Shown here: positions 1-8,347 of the stretch, piece by piece | Position numbering within the stretch: the first letter of the stretch is position 1 | How the letters are laid out: each line of letters opens with the position of its first letter | Source of the DNA: Deltaproteobacteria bacterium | Lineage (GTDB): Bacteria; Desulfobacterota; Deferrisomatia; Deferrisomatales; BM512 | Reading direction: 5' to 3' | NCBI GenBank assembly: GCA_030591565.1 | Contig: JAUVAU010000017.1 | Location: 1 to 40,059 of the forward strand | DNA: 40,059 nt | Translations under genes and position numbers: made by a program | Notes under the pieces: model-generated | Told to the model about the DNA's origin: nothing | The model's input: the letters and a program-made list of their open reading frames with translations, nothing else | Databases searched by the model: none

Positions 1-865
1 GATGGCTCACCGGGCTACTTCAATTTTATCGAACCGCCTTCAGAACCGTCTCGTAGGCTTTGCCAAGTCGGTCGGTTGCTTCATCAAGCTTGAAGAGAAA
101 TTAGTGGATGTGTGTTAAGTTTTTGCGACCGGTTTGCGTGAAAACGATCATGCGTGAAAAACCAGCTATCTCGCAGGCTTTTGCCACGCCGGAGAAAAAT
201 TCCGGATAGTGGCAAATGGTATTGATGGGCCACCGCTGCTCGCTTACGGGGGTAAACTTACGGAGAGGCAAAGGTGGTTGGTGGTCGGGTATATCTTGGA
301 ACCTGGCCGAGGCGGCAAGCCGCAAAAAATCAGTTGCCGCGAATCAATCCGGGACGCTCCCCAGCGGCTGAGGTGGTGCACATGAAACTGAGGTTTTAGC
401 AAAGACTTTTATAGCTGACCGTTCGCGGGGTGGGGCTTCGAGGGCTACCCGCCGGATAGCCCCCTCCACGCAGACATGAGCGAGCGCGCTCACGTTGGCG
501 CGCCTCTCCCGTTATAGCCGAAATAGCTTGGTCGGCCCTTCGGGCGATATTTAAAAAGAAAAAAGTGGGCAGATTAGCTAGTTCCTGTAATATGGACGCG
601 GTATCGCGCCCGGGCGAGACACTGCGACAAGCGCTGTCCATCGTATCGTGCACTTTGCGATGGAGAGTTCTCTTGCCGGAGAATTTGGGGAACGTTTGAA
701 AAGTTTTGAGAGAACTGCCCCCCTGAGGTCGGGCCCATAAGAAGAGCTGCCATATCGGCGGTTTTTCAACTTTCAATAAAAATAACAGCATCTTGCAGGT
801 TCAAATCTAGTGCCGAACCGGTGCCTCAACAGGGTTGAGGTTCGTTGTCGGTGAAGGGAGATATT
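1..865. other. stretch without a supportable gene
   Basis: I see no convincing gene here. On the minus strand a 74-residue open frame (325 to 101) stops, and the same frame continues after the stop into a segment reading FKLDEATDRLGKAYETVL before ending near position 26. This could be a decayed gene, but I do not recognise a family. Two overlapping minus-strand frames around 396-791 are rich in Arg, Ser and Pro and look like out-of-frame readings of GC-rich DNA. A hairpin with arms GAGGGCTA and TAGCCC lies near 437-465. No tRNA-like fold could be confirmed. Confidence 0.5.
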
Positions 866-1288
866 TTGGGTACTTCTTCAAAGGTTACAACCGAACAGAT
901 TGAAGTCGGTGGCGCAGTGAAGGCCAAATGTGGAAAATGTAAAAAAGAGACCGCGCACACAGTCCTTGCTCTGGTGGATGAAAAACCTTCGCAAGTGCGT
1001 TGCACCATCTGCGAGAGAGACCACAAATTTCGCGCTCCGGCCAAACCCCGCGCACCCAAAGCGCCGAGGGCGGCAAAGGTGAATCCAGACGTGGCAGTAT
1101 GGACAAAGCTTTCGCCCAAATGGGACAGCGCAAAGGCCAAGAAATACAACATTAGTACTACATTCGCGAAAAACGACCTGATAAATCACCCGAAATTCGG
1201 TATCGGGCAAGTCCAGCAGCTCCTCGACGCAAACAAGATGAGGGTACTTTTTGAAACCGGAATAAAGCTCATGGTCCACTCAAGATAA
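866..1288 (+). CDS. zinc-ribbon protein with C-terminal HPKFGIGQV domain
   Basis: About 140 residues. The N-terminal part carries CGKC near the start and CTIC about 30 residues later, a four-cysteine zinc-ribbon arrangement. A basic, Ala/Pro/Lys-rich linker follows (KPRAPKAPRAAK). The C-terminal part contains NHPKFGIGQV, which resembles the small Tudor-like beta domain seen at the end of UvrD/PcrA-type helicases and in CarD-like proteins. That resemblance suggests binding to RNA polymerase or nucleic acid, which is inference. I chose the TTG at 866 because GGGAG lies about six bases upstream; an in-frame TTG at 845 would add seven residues but has no good ribosome binding site. Such short proteins are common in Deltaproteobacteria and usually annotated hypothetical. 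The next gene is convergent. Confidence 0.75.
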   Translation: MGTSSKVTTEQIEVGGAVKAKCGKCKKETAHTVLALVDEKPSQVRCTICERDHKFRAPAKPRAPKAPRAAKVNPDVAVWTKLSPKWDSAKAKKYNISTTFAKNDLINHPKFGIGQVQQLLDANKMRVLFETGIKLMVHSR

Positions 1289-1368
1289 CCGACACACCCC
1301 TGTGAGCGCTGTCGGACAGGAGCAGTGAGAGCGGCTCTTGACGGCGGGGTCAAGATGCTGCGGCGACC

Positions 1369-1635
1369 TCATATCTTCTTTATCTTCTCACCGACAAGGG
1401 TGGATTTATCGCACTTCGTCCCAGCCTTGGGGTTGCACTGCAACAGCAGCGTCATCACCTTGCCCGCCGTGGAGTCGTAGCCCTCATCCTCCAACCTCAC
1501 CAGCAGGTTGGAGAGCAGCTTGTTGAACTCAAGACACTTATCGTAATCGGCCACGGCGCGGTCATGCAGCGCGCACGCCCTGTCCAGGTCGGCTCTTATA
1601 TCGTCGGGTAGCTGCTTTGGCACTGGTGGGTCCAT
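1369..1635 (-). CDS. hypothetical protein, 88 residues
   Basis: A small, probably helical protein starting MDPPVPKQLPDDIRADLDRA. It has a charged helix-forming middle (HDRAVADYDKCLEFNKLL) and a Lys-rich tail (CDKSTLVGEKIKKI), with four cysteines and no signal peptide. I do not recognise a family. The open frame extends upstream to 1758, but that extension is Pro-rich, runs into the family-1 repeat and looks non-coding, so I start at the internal ATG at 1635. The ribosome binding site there is weak (AAAGG directly adjacent). It is convergent with the zinc-ribbon gene. It is probably real because of its consistent helical composition, but this is not certain. Confidence 0.5.
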   Translation of the reverse strand: MDPPVPKQLPDDIRADLDRACALHDRAVADYDKCLEFNKLLSNLLVRLEDEGYDSTAGKVMTLLLQCNPKAGTKCDKSTLVGEKIKKI

Positions 1636-1685
1636 CCTTTGAGGGGGAGGGGTGGGGTGGTATTTTGTGATGATATCATATCGGG

Positions 1686-1972
1686 GCGCGCTGGGCCTTG
1701 GGCATTGGATCGGGTTTACGGTATGCGGGGACTGCCCAATCATTGTGTGGCCCTGCACCCCGAGGTTACTTTCTCTGCGCGGAGAAAGTAACGCAAAGAC
1801 GCGCCCCTTCGAGCACGTGTGCTCGCCTACGGCGACCGTTCGCGTCTCGGGAGGGTCATGAACTCGGCTTCGCCTCAGACAGCATGACCCTCAAAGACTC
1901 CTCGATCGCTCACTGCACAGCTCGGTGGGGGAGTGAACTTCAAGAGCATCGGAATGGGGCATGAGCTTGCTT
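1686..1972 (+). repeat. family-1 interspersed structured repeat, copy A
   Basis: This intergenic element recurs at 3290-3600 (same strand) and at 17868-18233, 29555-29610 and 30530-30925 (opposite strand). It contains several hairpins in fixed order: arms TTACTTTCTC and GAGAAAGTAA near 1764-1790, arms CGAGCAC and GTGCTCG near 1810-1830, and arms GAGGGTCATG and CATGACCCTC near 1851-1895. It ends with CTCACTGCACAGCTCGGTGG. Short open frames inside it (for example 1652-1861) match the frames in the other copies and are not genes. Confidence 0.8.
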
Positions 1973-1983
1973 GCCTTTGGCGT

Positions 1984-3177
1984 TCATCTCACATTAGTGG
2001 GGAGCTGTCCCTTTTGAGGTTTGGAGAGGAGTATCTGCCAGACCTGGGATTTATCAACTCTGAATGACCCCGCGCAGGAGAGCAGGTAGTAGCGCCACAT
2101 CCGGTGAAACCGCTCGTCCAGCCCCGCTTTTACTTTGTCCCAGTTCCCCTCGAAGTTCTCATGCCAGGCCATCAGGGTGGGGTCGTAATACCTGCCGAAA
2201 GAGTGCCAGTCGCGCACCGCAAACAGCCCCTCGGCCGCCGCCGTTACCTGCGTCGCCGACGGGAGCATGGCGTTGGGGAAGATGTACTTCTCGGTCCAGG
2301 GGTCCAGCGTTTTAGCCGAGCTGTTGCGGCCTATCGTGTGGAGGAGGAAGGCGCCCTCATCGCGCAGGCAACGGCTCGCCACCTCCATGTAGGTGCGGTA
2401 ATTCTTGTAGCCCACATGCTCGAACATCCCCACGGAGACGATGTGGTCGAAGCGCTCGGACACCTCCCGGTAGTCCTGCACGCGCACCTCCACGGGAAGA
2501 TGGGAGTAGCGCTCGTTGGCAAACCGCGCCTGCTCAACCGACACGGTAATCCCCACCACCTCTGCCCCATAGCGCTGGGCGGCGTACCCGGCAAAACTCC
2601 CCCAGCCGCAGCCGATATCCAGCACCCGCTGGCCCGGTTGCAGATCGATCTTGCGGCATATCAGCTCAAGCTTCGCCTCCTGCGCCTCTGCCACATTCCC
2701 GGCCCCCTCCCAGTAGCCGCAGCTGTAAGTCATCCGCCCATCCAGCATGTGCTGGAAGAACTCATTGCCCAAATCGTAATGGCGCTGCCCCACCTCGAAA
2801 GCGTGCCGCCAACTCTGCATGTTGGATGCGCGGGACTTAACCGCCAGCCACAAGGCGCACAGCGATATACCCACCTTCTCCTCAATCTGCGCGGAGATGA
2901 CACGGGAGAAGAACTGGTCAAGCTGCTCGCAATCCCAACCCCCCTCCATGTACGACTCCCCAAGAGCCACAGAACCCCCGCCCAGCACACGCTCGGCAAC
3001 GCGGCGGTCATTCATACGCATATCCCAAGGCCGGTCCCCGTCGATGCGCACATCGGCAAGGGCGAGAATATCCCCGAAACATTGCTCGGCGCGGGAGGTT
3101 TCCTTAGTCCGTAGCCAGGGGCGGCGTTGAAGTGTGGGTGAGGTAGTAGTCCCATGGGTGGAGAAGGTTTGCGTCAT
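1984..3177 (-). CDS. cfa: cyclopropane-fatty-acyl-phospholipid synthase
   Basis: A 397-residue SAM-dependent methyltransferase that adds a methylene bridge across the double bond of unsaturated acyl chains in membrane phospholipids. The class I motif VLDIGCGWGSFAGYAA is clear near residue 185. It is preceded by HYDLGNEFFQHMLDGRMTYSCGYW and followed by GITVSVEQ and FDHIVSVGMFEHVGYKNY, all typical of Cfa. The C-terminal stretch WHSFGRYYDPTLMAWHENF is also characteristic. The length matches the family (about 380-400). GGAAGGGG precedes the ATG. It stands alone between two family-1 repeat copies, so there is no operon context. Cfa usually acts on the inner membrane in stationary phase or under acid or solvent stress. 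Confidence 0.95.
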   Translation of the reverse strand: MTQTFSTHGTTTSPTLQRRPWLRTKETSRAEQCFGDILALADVRIDGDRPWDMRMNDRRVAERVLGGGSVALGESYMEGGWDCEQLDQFFSRVISAQIEEKVGISLCALWLAVKSRASNMQSWRHAFEVGQRHYDLGNEFFQHMLDGRMTYSCGYWEGAGNVAEAQEAKLELICRKIDLQPGQRVLDIGCGWGSFAGYAAQRYGAEVVGITVSVEQARFANERYSHLPVEVRVQDYREVSERFDHIVSVGMFEHVGYKNYRTYMEVASRCLRDEGAFLLHTIGRNSSAKTLDPWTEKYIFPNAMLPSATQVTAAAEGLFAVRDWHSFGRYYDPTLMAWHENFEGNWDKVKAGLDERFHRMWRYYLLSCAGSFRVDKSQVWQILLSKPQKGQLPTNVR

Positions 3178-3289
3178 GGTCAGCCCCTTCCGGGTGGGGG
3201 TGGGGTGTGTTTTGTTATTGTGTTTTTGTTATTGGGAAAGTCTAGCCGTGGTTGGGGGGGAGTCAATGTTGGGGGCGCTGTTTCGCGCA

Positions 3290-3600
3290 GCTAGCACGCG
3301 GAGGGGGACGCTCGCCGCTCGGCTTTTTCGCTGGGCGCTGGGCCTTTTGTGGGGCATTGGATGGGGTTGATTGTATGCGGGGGCTGCGCGCCCCCTGCAC
3401 CCCGCGGTTACTTTCTCTGCGCGAAGAAAGTTCCAGAAAGACGCGCCCCTTCGAGCACGTGTGCTTCCCTGACGGGAACCGTTCGCATTCTCGGGAGGGT
3501 CGGAAACTCGGCTCGGCTAGCGCCTCACCTCAGACAACCCGCCCCTCAAAGACTCCGAGACCGCTCACTGCACAGCTCGGTGGGGAGTTTAAGGTCAAAG
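3290..3600 (+). repeat. family-1 interspersed repeat, copy B
   Basis: This fills most of the 600-base gap between cfa and the DUF5343 gene. It begins with GGGACGCTCGCCGCTCGG, continues through CTGGGCGCTGGGCC and CATTGGATGGGGTTGATTG, and shares with copy A the blocks GCCCCTTCGAGCACGTGTGC and CTCACTGCACAGCTCGGTGG. The hairpin arms are less perfect here than in copies A and E, so this copy looks partly decayed. Open frames inside it (3134-3687) are repeat artefacts. The rest of the gap (3600-3760) is AT-rich and probably holds the promoter of the next gene, but I cannot place it firmly. Confidence 0.78.
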
Positions 3601-3775
3601 GCCAAAAGCAAAAAGAAAAGGTTTGACCACGAAAGCTCTATTTTATTAATTTTGATTTGGTTCTTTAATCCAAAATATTTGTGCTAAAATGTGTTCAGTT
3701 TGATGTTGGGATTAGTAGTCAAATCATCACAAGACTTAAACTTGAAACCGTGTAACTTTTAGCAGGAGGGGCACT

Positions 3776-4411
3776 TTGTTGACATCACGTTACATGACAA
3801 GTATCAAGAATCTCGACGCTATCCTAGATAAAGTTATCGAGGGTACGGCACCGGATCGCTTCACTATAGCTCATTTAAAAAGTATCGGCTTCAAAAGTAG
3901 TAATGATCAGGGAATTATTCCGCTATTCAAGGATCTTGGATTCCTCACACCGGATGGCGCACCTACACCTCGGTATCATAAGTTTAGAGATACTTCACAA
4001 GCAGGAAAGATACTGGGCGAGGCACTTCATGAAGCCTATGAAGACTTATTCCATGTGAATGAAAAGCCGACTGAGGCAAACAGGAAAGAGCTTGAGGGTA
4101 AGTTCAAGGCGACTCACAATGTAAAAGACGGTGTCGCTAAAAAGCAGGCTATGACTTTTTTGGCACTTTTAAAGAAGGCGGAACTCCCGACAGCTGCAGA
4201 GGCAGAAAAGTCAGCCGAAGTAAAGATACAGCCACGGGTAAGTGAGCCATCGAAGGAAGCTGCGGTTCCAAAAAATAAAATGGGTTACGGGAGTGAGTGT
4301 CAATTTTCTGGATTAAGGTACAATATTGAGATTCATTTACCAGCGACAAAGGATGTTGAGGTCTATAATTCCATCTTTAAATCTCTTAAGGAGCACCTCC
4401 TTGATAGCTAA
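3776..4411 (+). CDS. DUF5343 family protein
   Basis: A 211-residue cytoplasmic protein. Residues about 8-95 (LDAILDKVIEGTAPDRFTIA, LKSIGFKSSNDQGIIPLFKDLGFL) match my memory of the DUF5343 family, a winged-helix-like fold that often sits beside HEPN-type effectors. The C-terminal segment RYNIEIHLPATKDVEVYNSI recurs in such proteins. The middle is a Lys/Ala/Glu-rich linker. The start is TTG at 3776, or TTG at 3779, after a strong AGGAGGG; both give nearly the same protein. Its stop overlaps the start of the HEPN gene, so the two are translationally coupled. Base composition is clearly AT-richer than the neighbouring GC-rich genes, suggesting acquisition by transfer. A role as antitoxin, sensor or regulator is inferred only from the pairing. 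Confidence 0.8.
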   Translation: MLTSRYMTSIKNLDAILDKVIEGTAPDRFTIAHLKSIGFKSSNDQGIIPLFKDLGFLTPDGAPTPRYHKFRDTSQAGKILGEALHEAYEDLFHVNEKPTEANRKELEGKFKATHNVKDGVAKKQAMTFLALLKKAELPTAAEAEKSAEVKIQPRVSEPSKEAAVPKNKMGYGSECQFSGLRYNIEIHLPATKDVEVYNSIFKSLKEHLLDS

Positions 4412-4997
4412 TAGAAAAGATGTTCGAGACTGGATGTTTAGAGGCCTCCTTTTTGAAGCTGAAGCTGAGGAGTATAGGAAGGCAGGAATACGTGTAGGAG
4501 CAGATGCGTTTGAATCCGAGCAAATGCTTCTTGAAGAGGAGTTGGCTCCATTTAGTTTGGGTCTGAGAAACGAAGCTAGACAAATGTCCCGACTTTATGC
4601 CTTGCTTTATTGCTTTGAAAACTCAGTACGCTCACTAATCAAGGAGAGGTTGGAAGATCTTTATGGAGCTGATTGGTGGGAAAAAAGAGTGCAAAAATCA
4701 GTCAAAAAGTTCGCAGAAAGTCGACAAGAGGATGCAATAAAAAATTCATGGTTAGAAGGTCAAAGAAAGGACCCTATTAGCTTCGTCCAATTTGGTCATC
4801 TAGCAGACATTATCACTAGTAATATGAACTGGGAGAAGTTTTCTGACCTAATACCTTCCCAGCACTGGTTGAGACAACGTATGGAGGAATTGGAGAAAGT
4901 GCGCAATTTCATAGCACACAATAGGATACTCCAGCCCACAGAGTTTCGCCGTGTTGAAATGTATATACAAGACTGGAATCGAGTAGTCGGTTTGTAA
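4401..4997 (+). CDS. Swt1-type HEPN domain protein, candidate RNase toxin
   Basis: A 198-residue protein. The stretch YALLYCFENSVRSLIKERLE followed by YGADWW is typical of the HEPN domain found at the end of Swt1-like proteins. Near the C-terminus RNFIAH (R168 to H173) fits the R-x4-6-H motif that forms the catalytic centre of HEPN ribonucleases. I chose the TTG at 4401 because AAGGAG lies seven bases upstream. It overlaps the end of the DUF5343 gene by 11 bases. A longer open frame from 4326 runs through the upstream gene and has no ribosome binding site. The pair sits in an AT-rich island closed by a strong terminator. The arrangement resembles a toxin-antitoxin or abortive-infection module. 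RNase activity is known for the superfamily but inferred here. Confidence 0.78.
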   Translation: MIANRKDVRDWMFRGLLFEAEAEEYRKAGIRVGADAFESEQMLLEEELAPFSLGLRNEARQMSRLYALLYCFENSVRSLIKERLEDLYGADWWEKRVQKSVKKFAESRQEDAIKNSWLEGQRKDPISFVQFGHLADIITSNMNWEKFSDLIPSQHWLRQRMEELEKVRNFIAHNRILQPTEFRRVEMYIQDWNRVVGL

Positions 4998-5029
4998 CTT
5001 CCATTGCATATTACTCTGCTACAGCGCAA

Positions 5030-5059
5030 AAAGCCCCTGTGATTGATCACAGGGGCTTT
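5030..5059. terminator. bidirectional rho-independent terminator
   Basis: A perfect 14-base-pair stem, AAAGCCCCTGTGAT with ATCACAGGGGCTTT, and a two-base loop. A-rich and T-rich flanks let it work in both directions. It closes the HEPN gene on the plus strand and the nitroreductase gene on the minus strand. Confidence 0.9.
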
Positions 5060-5087
5060 CGTGTCTGGGTATATAGTTTAGTGCTGC

Positions 5088-5657
5088 TCAGTCGATGTAA
5101 ACCGCGACTTCTTCAACACCTTTGCGCGGTACGGCTTTCATTTCTCCGGCAGGGACGCCGATGGGGAGCATTCCGACTATTTCCAGTTCGGGGGCGATGT
5201 TCAAAGTTTTGTGTAGGAATTCTTTGTCGTACATGGTGAACCAGAGGGAGCCGAGGCTTTTGGCGGTGATGGCCAGGAGCATGTTCTGGATGCAGGCAGA
5301 GGCGGCTTTTACGTGTGCGCCTTCTTCGTCGAGGAATTTGCCCATGCCGATTTTGCTGGGGTCGGCGGCGATTACGATAAGTGCTTGGGCGCTGCCCACG
5401 AAGCTGAGGTCATATTTGGCGAGCCAGCTTTTACCCGAGGCTTCGGCCAGTTTGTTACGACATTCCACCGATCCGGCGGCCAGTTGGTCGATCATTTCAC
5501 GGTTGGTGACGACGGTGAAGGTCCAGGGCTGCTGATTCAGCGCGCTGGGCGCGGCGCACCCGGCGGCGATGATCTCGTCCAGCACTTCTCTGGTAACCGG
5601 CGCATCGGTGAAGGCGCGGCAACTGCGGCGTGCCTGGATCGCGTCCATCAGTTCCAT
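5088..5657 (-). CDS. nitroreductase family protein
   Basis: A 189-residue FMN-dependent NAD(P)H oxidoreductase. The N-terminal motif RRSCRAF binds the flavin phosphate, and PSALNQQPWTF is the usual second flavin-contact segment. EEGAHVKAASACIQNMLLAI and GSLWFTMYD follow at the expected places, and MLPIGVPAGE near the end matches the C-terminal signature. Length is normal for the family, which works as a homodimer in the cytoplasm. The substrate cannot be told from sequence. AGAGGAG lies eight bases before the ATG. It is downstream of the acyl-CoA ligase on the same strand, but a 255-base gap filled by a family-2 repeat separates them, so it is probably transcribed separately. Confidence 0.92.
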   Translation of the reverse strand: MELMDAIQARRSCRAFTDAPVTREVLDEIIAAGCAAPSALNQQPWTFTVVTNREMIDQLAAGSVECRNKLAEASGKSWLAKYDLSFVGSAQALIVIAADPSKIGMGKFLDEEGAHVKAASACIQNMLLAITAKSLGSLWFTMYDKEFLHKTLNIAPELEIVGMLPIGVPAGEMKAVPRKGVEEVAVYID

Positions 5658-5675
5658 GATTTAGCTCCTCTGGGA

Positions 5676-5900
5676 GTTTGTTGAAAACCCCCGGATATCC
5701 TCCGATTGACGTTGTCGGGGGCGAAAAATGATCCTCGAAATACTTATCGGTATGCCTGCGGTCATTTTTCTTCCCTTCCTCATTCTCGAATGATCTTCGG
5801 GGCTTCCAGTTTATCGTCGGCTTAGCTAGAGGTTCGTCCGGCATCAGCTAAAATTTCTAGTTCAGCGTTATTTCGCGCTTCGGGAGAGTTTTTCAACAGC
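5676..5900 (+). repeat. family-2 interspersed repeat, copy 1
   Basis: The core reads CCTCCGATTGACGTTGTC, then a hairpin with arms AAAAATGA (5724-5731) and TCATTTTT (5762-5769) that closes on a loop flanked by ATAC and GTAT. CCTTCCTCATTCTCGA follows. The outer ends carry inverted GTTGAAAAC (near 5680) and GTTTTTCAAC (5888). The same core recurs at 13247, 26465 and 32805, always on the plus strand. Confidence 0.82.
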
Positions 5901-5912
5901 CTCCTGTTGTGC

Positions 5913-7607
5913 CTATTTGCTGTCTGCTACTTTCCGGCGCTCTTCGTCGCGGATTGAGCGGCGCAGCAGTTTGCCCACTTTCGATTTGGGCAGCATGTCG
6001 CGAAACTCTATGTACTGCGGCACTTTATAGGGTGCGAGCCGCTCTTTGCACCAGCGCCTTAGATCGCCGCCCGATACGCCTCTGGCGTCGTGTTTGAGGA
6101 CGACTATCGCTTTTATCCGCTCGCCCACGGCCTCATCTTCTATCCCCACGGCGCAGGCTCCGATGACGGTGGGGTGGTCCTGTAACACCGCTTCGATCTC
6201 CGAGGCGCTGATCCGGTAGCCCTTGTACTTGATGACGTCGGCGGTGCGCTCCATGAAGCGTATCTGCCCCGTCTCATCCTCGGCCACAAAATCACCCATG
6301 CGGTAGTAAATCTCCCCGTCCGCTTCGACGTAGGAGAGGGCGGTCTCGTCGGGTTTGTTCCAGTAGCTCTTGATGTTGAAGTCCGACGTGATCCACAGCT
6401 CGCCCACTTCGCCGACCTTCACCGGCTCCAGCGTTACCGGATCGGTGATGCGCGCCCGGAAGGAGGGGAGGATGTGGCCGATGACGTCGTGTTTCGGTTC
6501 CACGGAGGGCCGCGTGTATGCAACGTGGCCCACCTCGGTGGAGCCGTAGACCTGGTAGATGGGCGAGCCGGTCAGCTCGCGCCAGCGGTCGAACACCGCA
6601 GAGGGCAGCACGTCGCCGCCGCAGTAGCAGTAGGTGAGCGAGGTCAGGTCATACTGGTCCACCCGGTCATTCTCCAAAACCATGCGATACAGCGCCGGGA
6701 CGCCGAGGAACCAGCGCACCTTGTGGCGCTCTATCTCGCGCAGCAGCGCGTCAATGTGGGGCATGGGCATGAGTACGATCTTGGAGCCGTAATTCAACCC
6801 GGCGGCTATCGCCATCCCCTTCGCCATGATGTGGTAGAGGGGGTTGATCAGGAGGAAGGAGTCGCCACCCTCCTTGATGTTCCCTTCCAGCACCTCATTC
6901 ATCACGTCGCGAATGTAGCCCACCTCGGTGGCGTGGTTGCCCGCGACCCCCTTGGGAAAGCCGGTGGTGCCGCCGGTGTACATGATGTAGGCCAGGTCGT
7001 TGTAGGGGTCGATCTCCACCTCCGGTGGGTGGGCCGGCGCGTTCTTCATTAGTGTGGAGAAGGGGTGGATGTGCAGCCCCGTGGGGACGGTGCCCTTGGG
7101 AATTTTATCCAGCAGGTGGCCGAGCCATATCTTCCAGGCGGGGAGCATTTCAGTAAGGGTGGTGACGATGATCTGCTCAAGGCAGGTGGTGTTCAGCACC
7201 TCGTGTACGTAGCCGAAGTTGGTGTCCTGACAGATGACTATCTCGACCCCGGCGTCCTGCACGAGATACTCCAGCTCGTGGGCGGTGTAGATGGGGGAGA
7301 CGGGGACCACCGCCGCGCCCAGCTTTTGTATGGCGAAGTTGGCGATCAGCCACTGGGGGCAGTTGGCGAGGTAGATCATCACCCGGTCGCCGTGGCCCAC
7401 GCCCAGGCCGGACAGCGCAGCGGCGAAGCGGTTGATGTCGGCTGCGAGGGTCTTGTAGGTGATCTTCAGCCCCAGGTAGCTTATCGCCACCGCGTCGGGG
7501 TAGGCGTCAGCCATCTCGAAGAAACGGGTGAAGGTCAGCTCCGTGTTGTGGCAGTCCGGTTTTAGCCCCTCAAGGGTGTATTTTTTTTCTGAATTATCCA
7601 TCAGCAT
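5913..7607 (-). CDS. AMP-forming acyl-CoA synthetase
   Basis: A 564-residue adenylate-forming enzyme that activates a carboxylic acid with ATP and joins it to CoA. The ATP-binding motif YIMYTGGTTGFPKGV, the A5-type motif YQVYGSTEVGH and the hinge KYKGYRISASEIEAVLQDHP are all present. The conserved C-terminal lysine lies in PKSKVGKLLRR. The whole protein resembles long-chain fatty acid or aromatic acid CoA ligases; sequence alone does not fix the substrate. Its start overlaps the end of the preceding ABC ATPase gene, so it is the last gene of the transport operon. This suggests that the imported compound is activated to a CoA thioester on entry. There is no signal peptide, so it acts in the cytoplasm. 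Alternative substrates include benzoate-like and phenylacetate-like acids. Confidence 0.92.
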   Translation of the reverse strand: MLMDNSEKKYTLEGLKPDCHNTELTFTRFFEMADAYPDAVAISYLGLKITYKTLAADINRFAAALSGLGVGHGDRVMIYLANCPQWLIANFAIQKLGAAVVPVSPIYTAHELEYLVQDAGVEIVICQDTNFGYVHEVLNTTCLEQIIVTTLTEMLPAWKIWLGHLLDKIPKGTVPTGLHIHPFSTLMKNAPAHPPEVEIDPYNDLAYIMYTGGTTGFPKGVAGNHATEVGYIRDVMNEVLEGNIKEGGDSFLLINPLYHIMAKGMAIAAGLNYGSKIVLMPMPHIDALLREIERHKVRWFLGVPALYRMVLENDRVDQYDLTSLTYCYCGGDVLPSAVFDRWRELTGSPIYQVYGSTEVGHVAYTRPSVEPKHDVIGHILPSFRARITDPVTLEPVKVGEVGELWITSDFNIKSYWNKPDETALSYVEADGEIYYRMGDFVAEDETGQIRFMERTADVIKYKGYRISASEIEAVLQDHPTVIGACAVGIEDEAVGERIKAIVVLKHDARGVSGGDLRRWCKERLAPYKVPQYIEFRDMLPKSKVGKLLRRSIRDEERRKVADSK

Positions 7608-8347
7608 CCAAAGTAGGCGGCTTTTATGTCGGGGTTGTCCAGCAGCTCCTCGCGGGTGCCCTCCATGACCGTCGAGCCGTTCTCCATGATGTAGGCGTAG
7701 TCCACGTAGGGGATGACCGGGCGGGCGTACTGCTCGGTGACTATTACCGAGATGCCGCGCTCCTTGCGTATCTGGGGGATCGACTCAACCACGATGTGCT
7801 GGATCGAGGGAGCGAGGCCCAATAGCGGCTCGTCCAGCAGCAGCATCGTGGGCTGCGCCATGAGCGCCCGCCCTATCGCCACCATCTGCTGCTCGCCGCC
7901 GCTCAAGAAACCCGCTGCGCGGCTCCTCAAAGCCTTTAACGCGGGGAACATCTCCATGACGAACTCGGTCGTCTCTTTCGCCTGGCTCTTGGTCGCGAGG
8001 TGTCCGCCGATGGCGAGGTTCTCGGCCACCGAGGACTCGGGGAAGAGCCGCCTGCGCTCGGGGCAGAGCACCAGCCCCCGGCGTGCGCGGAGGTGGGCTT
8101 TCAAGTCGGTTATATCTTCGCCATCTTGCAAGACCTGACCAAAGAGCGTTATGCGCTCGCCTCCGCGCATCTTCTCCTTGTGCTGGATGTCGAGAATGAT
8201 GCCGGAGAGCGCGTACATAAGCGTGGACTTGCCCGCGCTGTTGGCTCCAAATACTCCTATAACGCCATTGTCCGGGCAGGTGATGCTGATGTTGTTCAGC
8301 GCCAGCATGTTCTCGTAGAAGACCATCACTTCACGTGCTTCCAGCAT
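7601..8347 (-). CDS. livF: branched-chain-type ABC transporter ATPase (LivF-like)
   Basis: A 248-residue nucleotide-binding subunit. Walker A is GANSAGKST, the signature is LSGGEQQM and Walker B is MLLLDEPLLGLAP. It starts LEAREVMVFYENMLALNNIS, as LivF proteins do. A segment near residues 55-75 (KEKMRGGERITLFGQ) is slightly longer than usual. The ATG directly follows the stop of the LivG-like gene, and its own stop overlaps the ligase start, so the genes are tightly coupled. It powers import through the LivH/LivM-like permeases. The substrate could be branched-chain amino acids or an organic acid; the linked CoA ligase favours the latter. Confidence 0.92.
   Translation of the reverse strand: MLEAREVMVFYENMLALNNISITCPDNGVIGVFGANSAGKSTLMYALSGIILDIQHKEKMRGGERITLFGQVLQDGEDITDLKAHLRARRGLVLCPERRRLFPESSVAENLAIGGHLATKSQAKETTEFVMEMFPALKALRSRAAGFLSGGEQQMVAIGRALMAQPTMLLLDEPLLGLAPSIQHIVVESIPQIRKERGISVIVTEQYARPVIPYVDYAYIMENGSTVMEGTREELLDNPDIKAAYFGC

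Noticed and set aside
396..791. Minus-strand frames of 131 and 63 codons
   Set aside because: They overlap each other in different frames, have Arg/Ser/Pro-rich composition and no recognisable domain.
780..840. Stretch resembling the T-arm of a tRNA (GGTTCAAATC)
   Set aside because: The flanking bases do not pair as a T-stem, and no anticodon arm or acceptor stem can be drawn.
1652..1964. Short plus-strand frames near 1.7-1.96 kb and 3.13-3.69 kb
   Set aside because: They encode the same peptides (such as CTPRLLSLRG) because they lie in family-1 repeats with conserved hairpins; there is no ribosome binding site.
2104..3114. Long plus-strand frame opposite cfa (336 codons)
   Set aside because: It is the antisense of cfa, His/Val/Leu/Pro-rich with no family features; cfa motifs on the minus strand are unambiguous.
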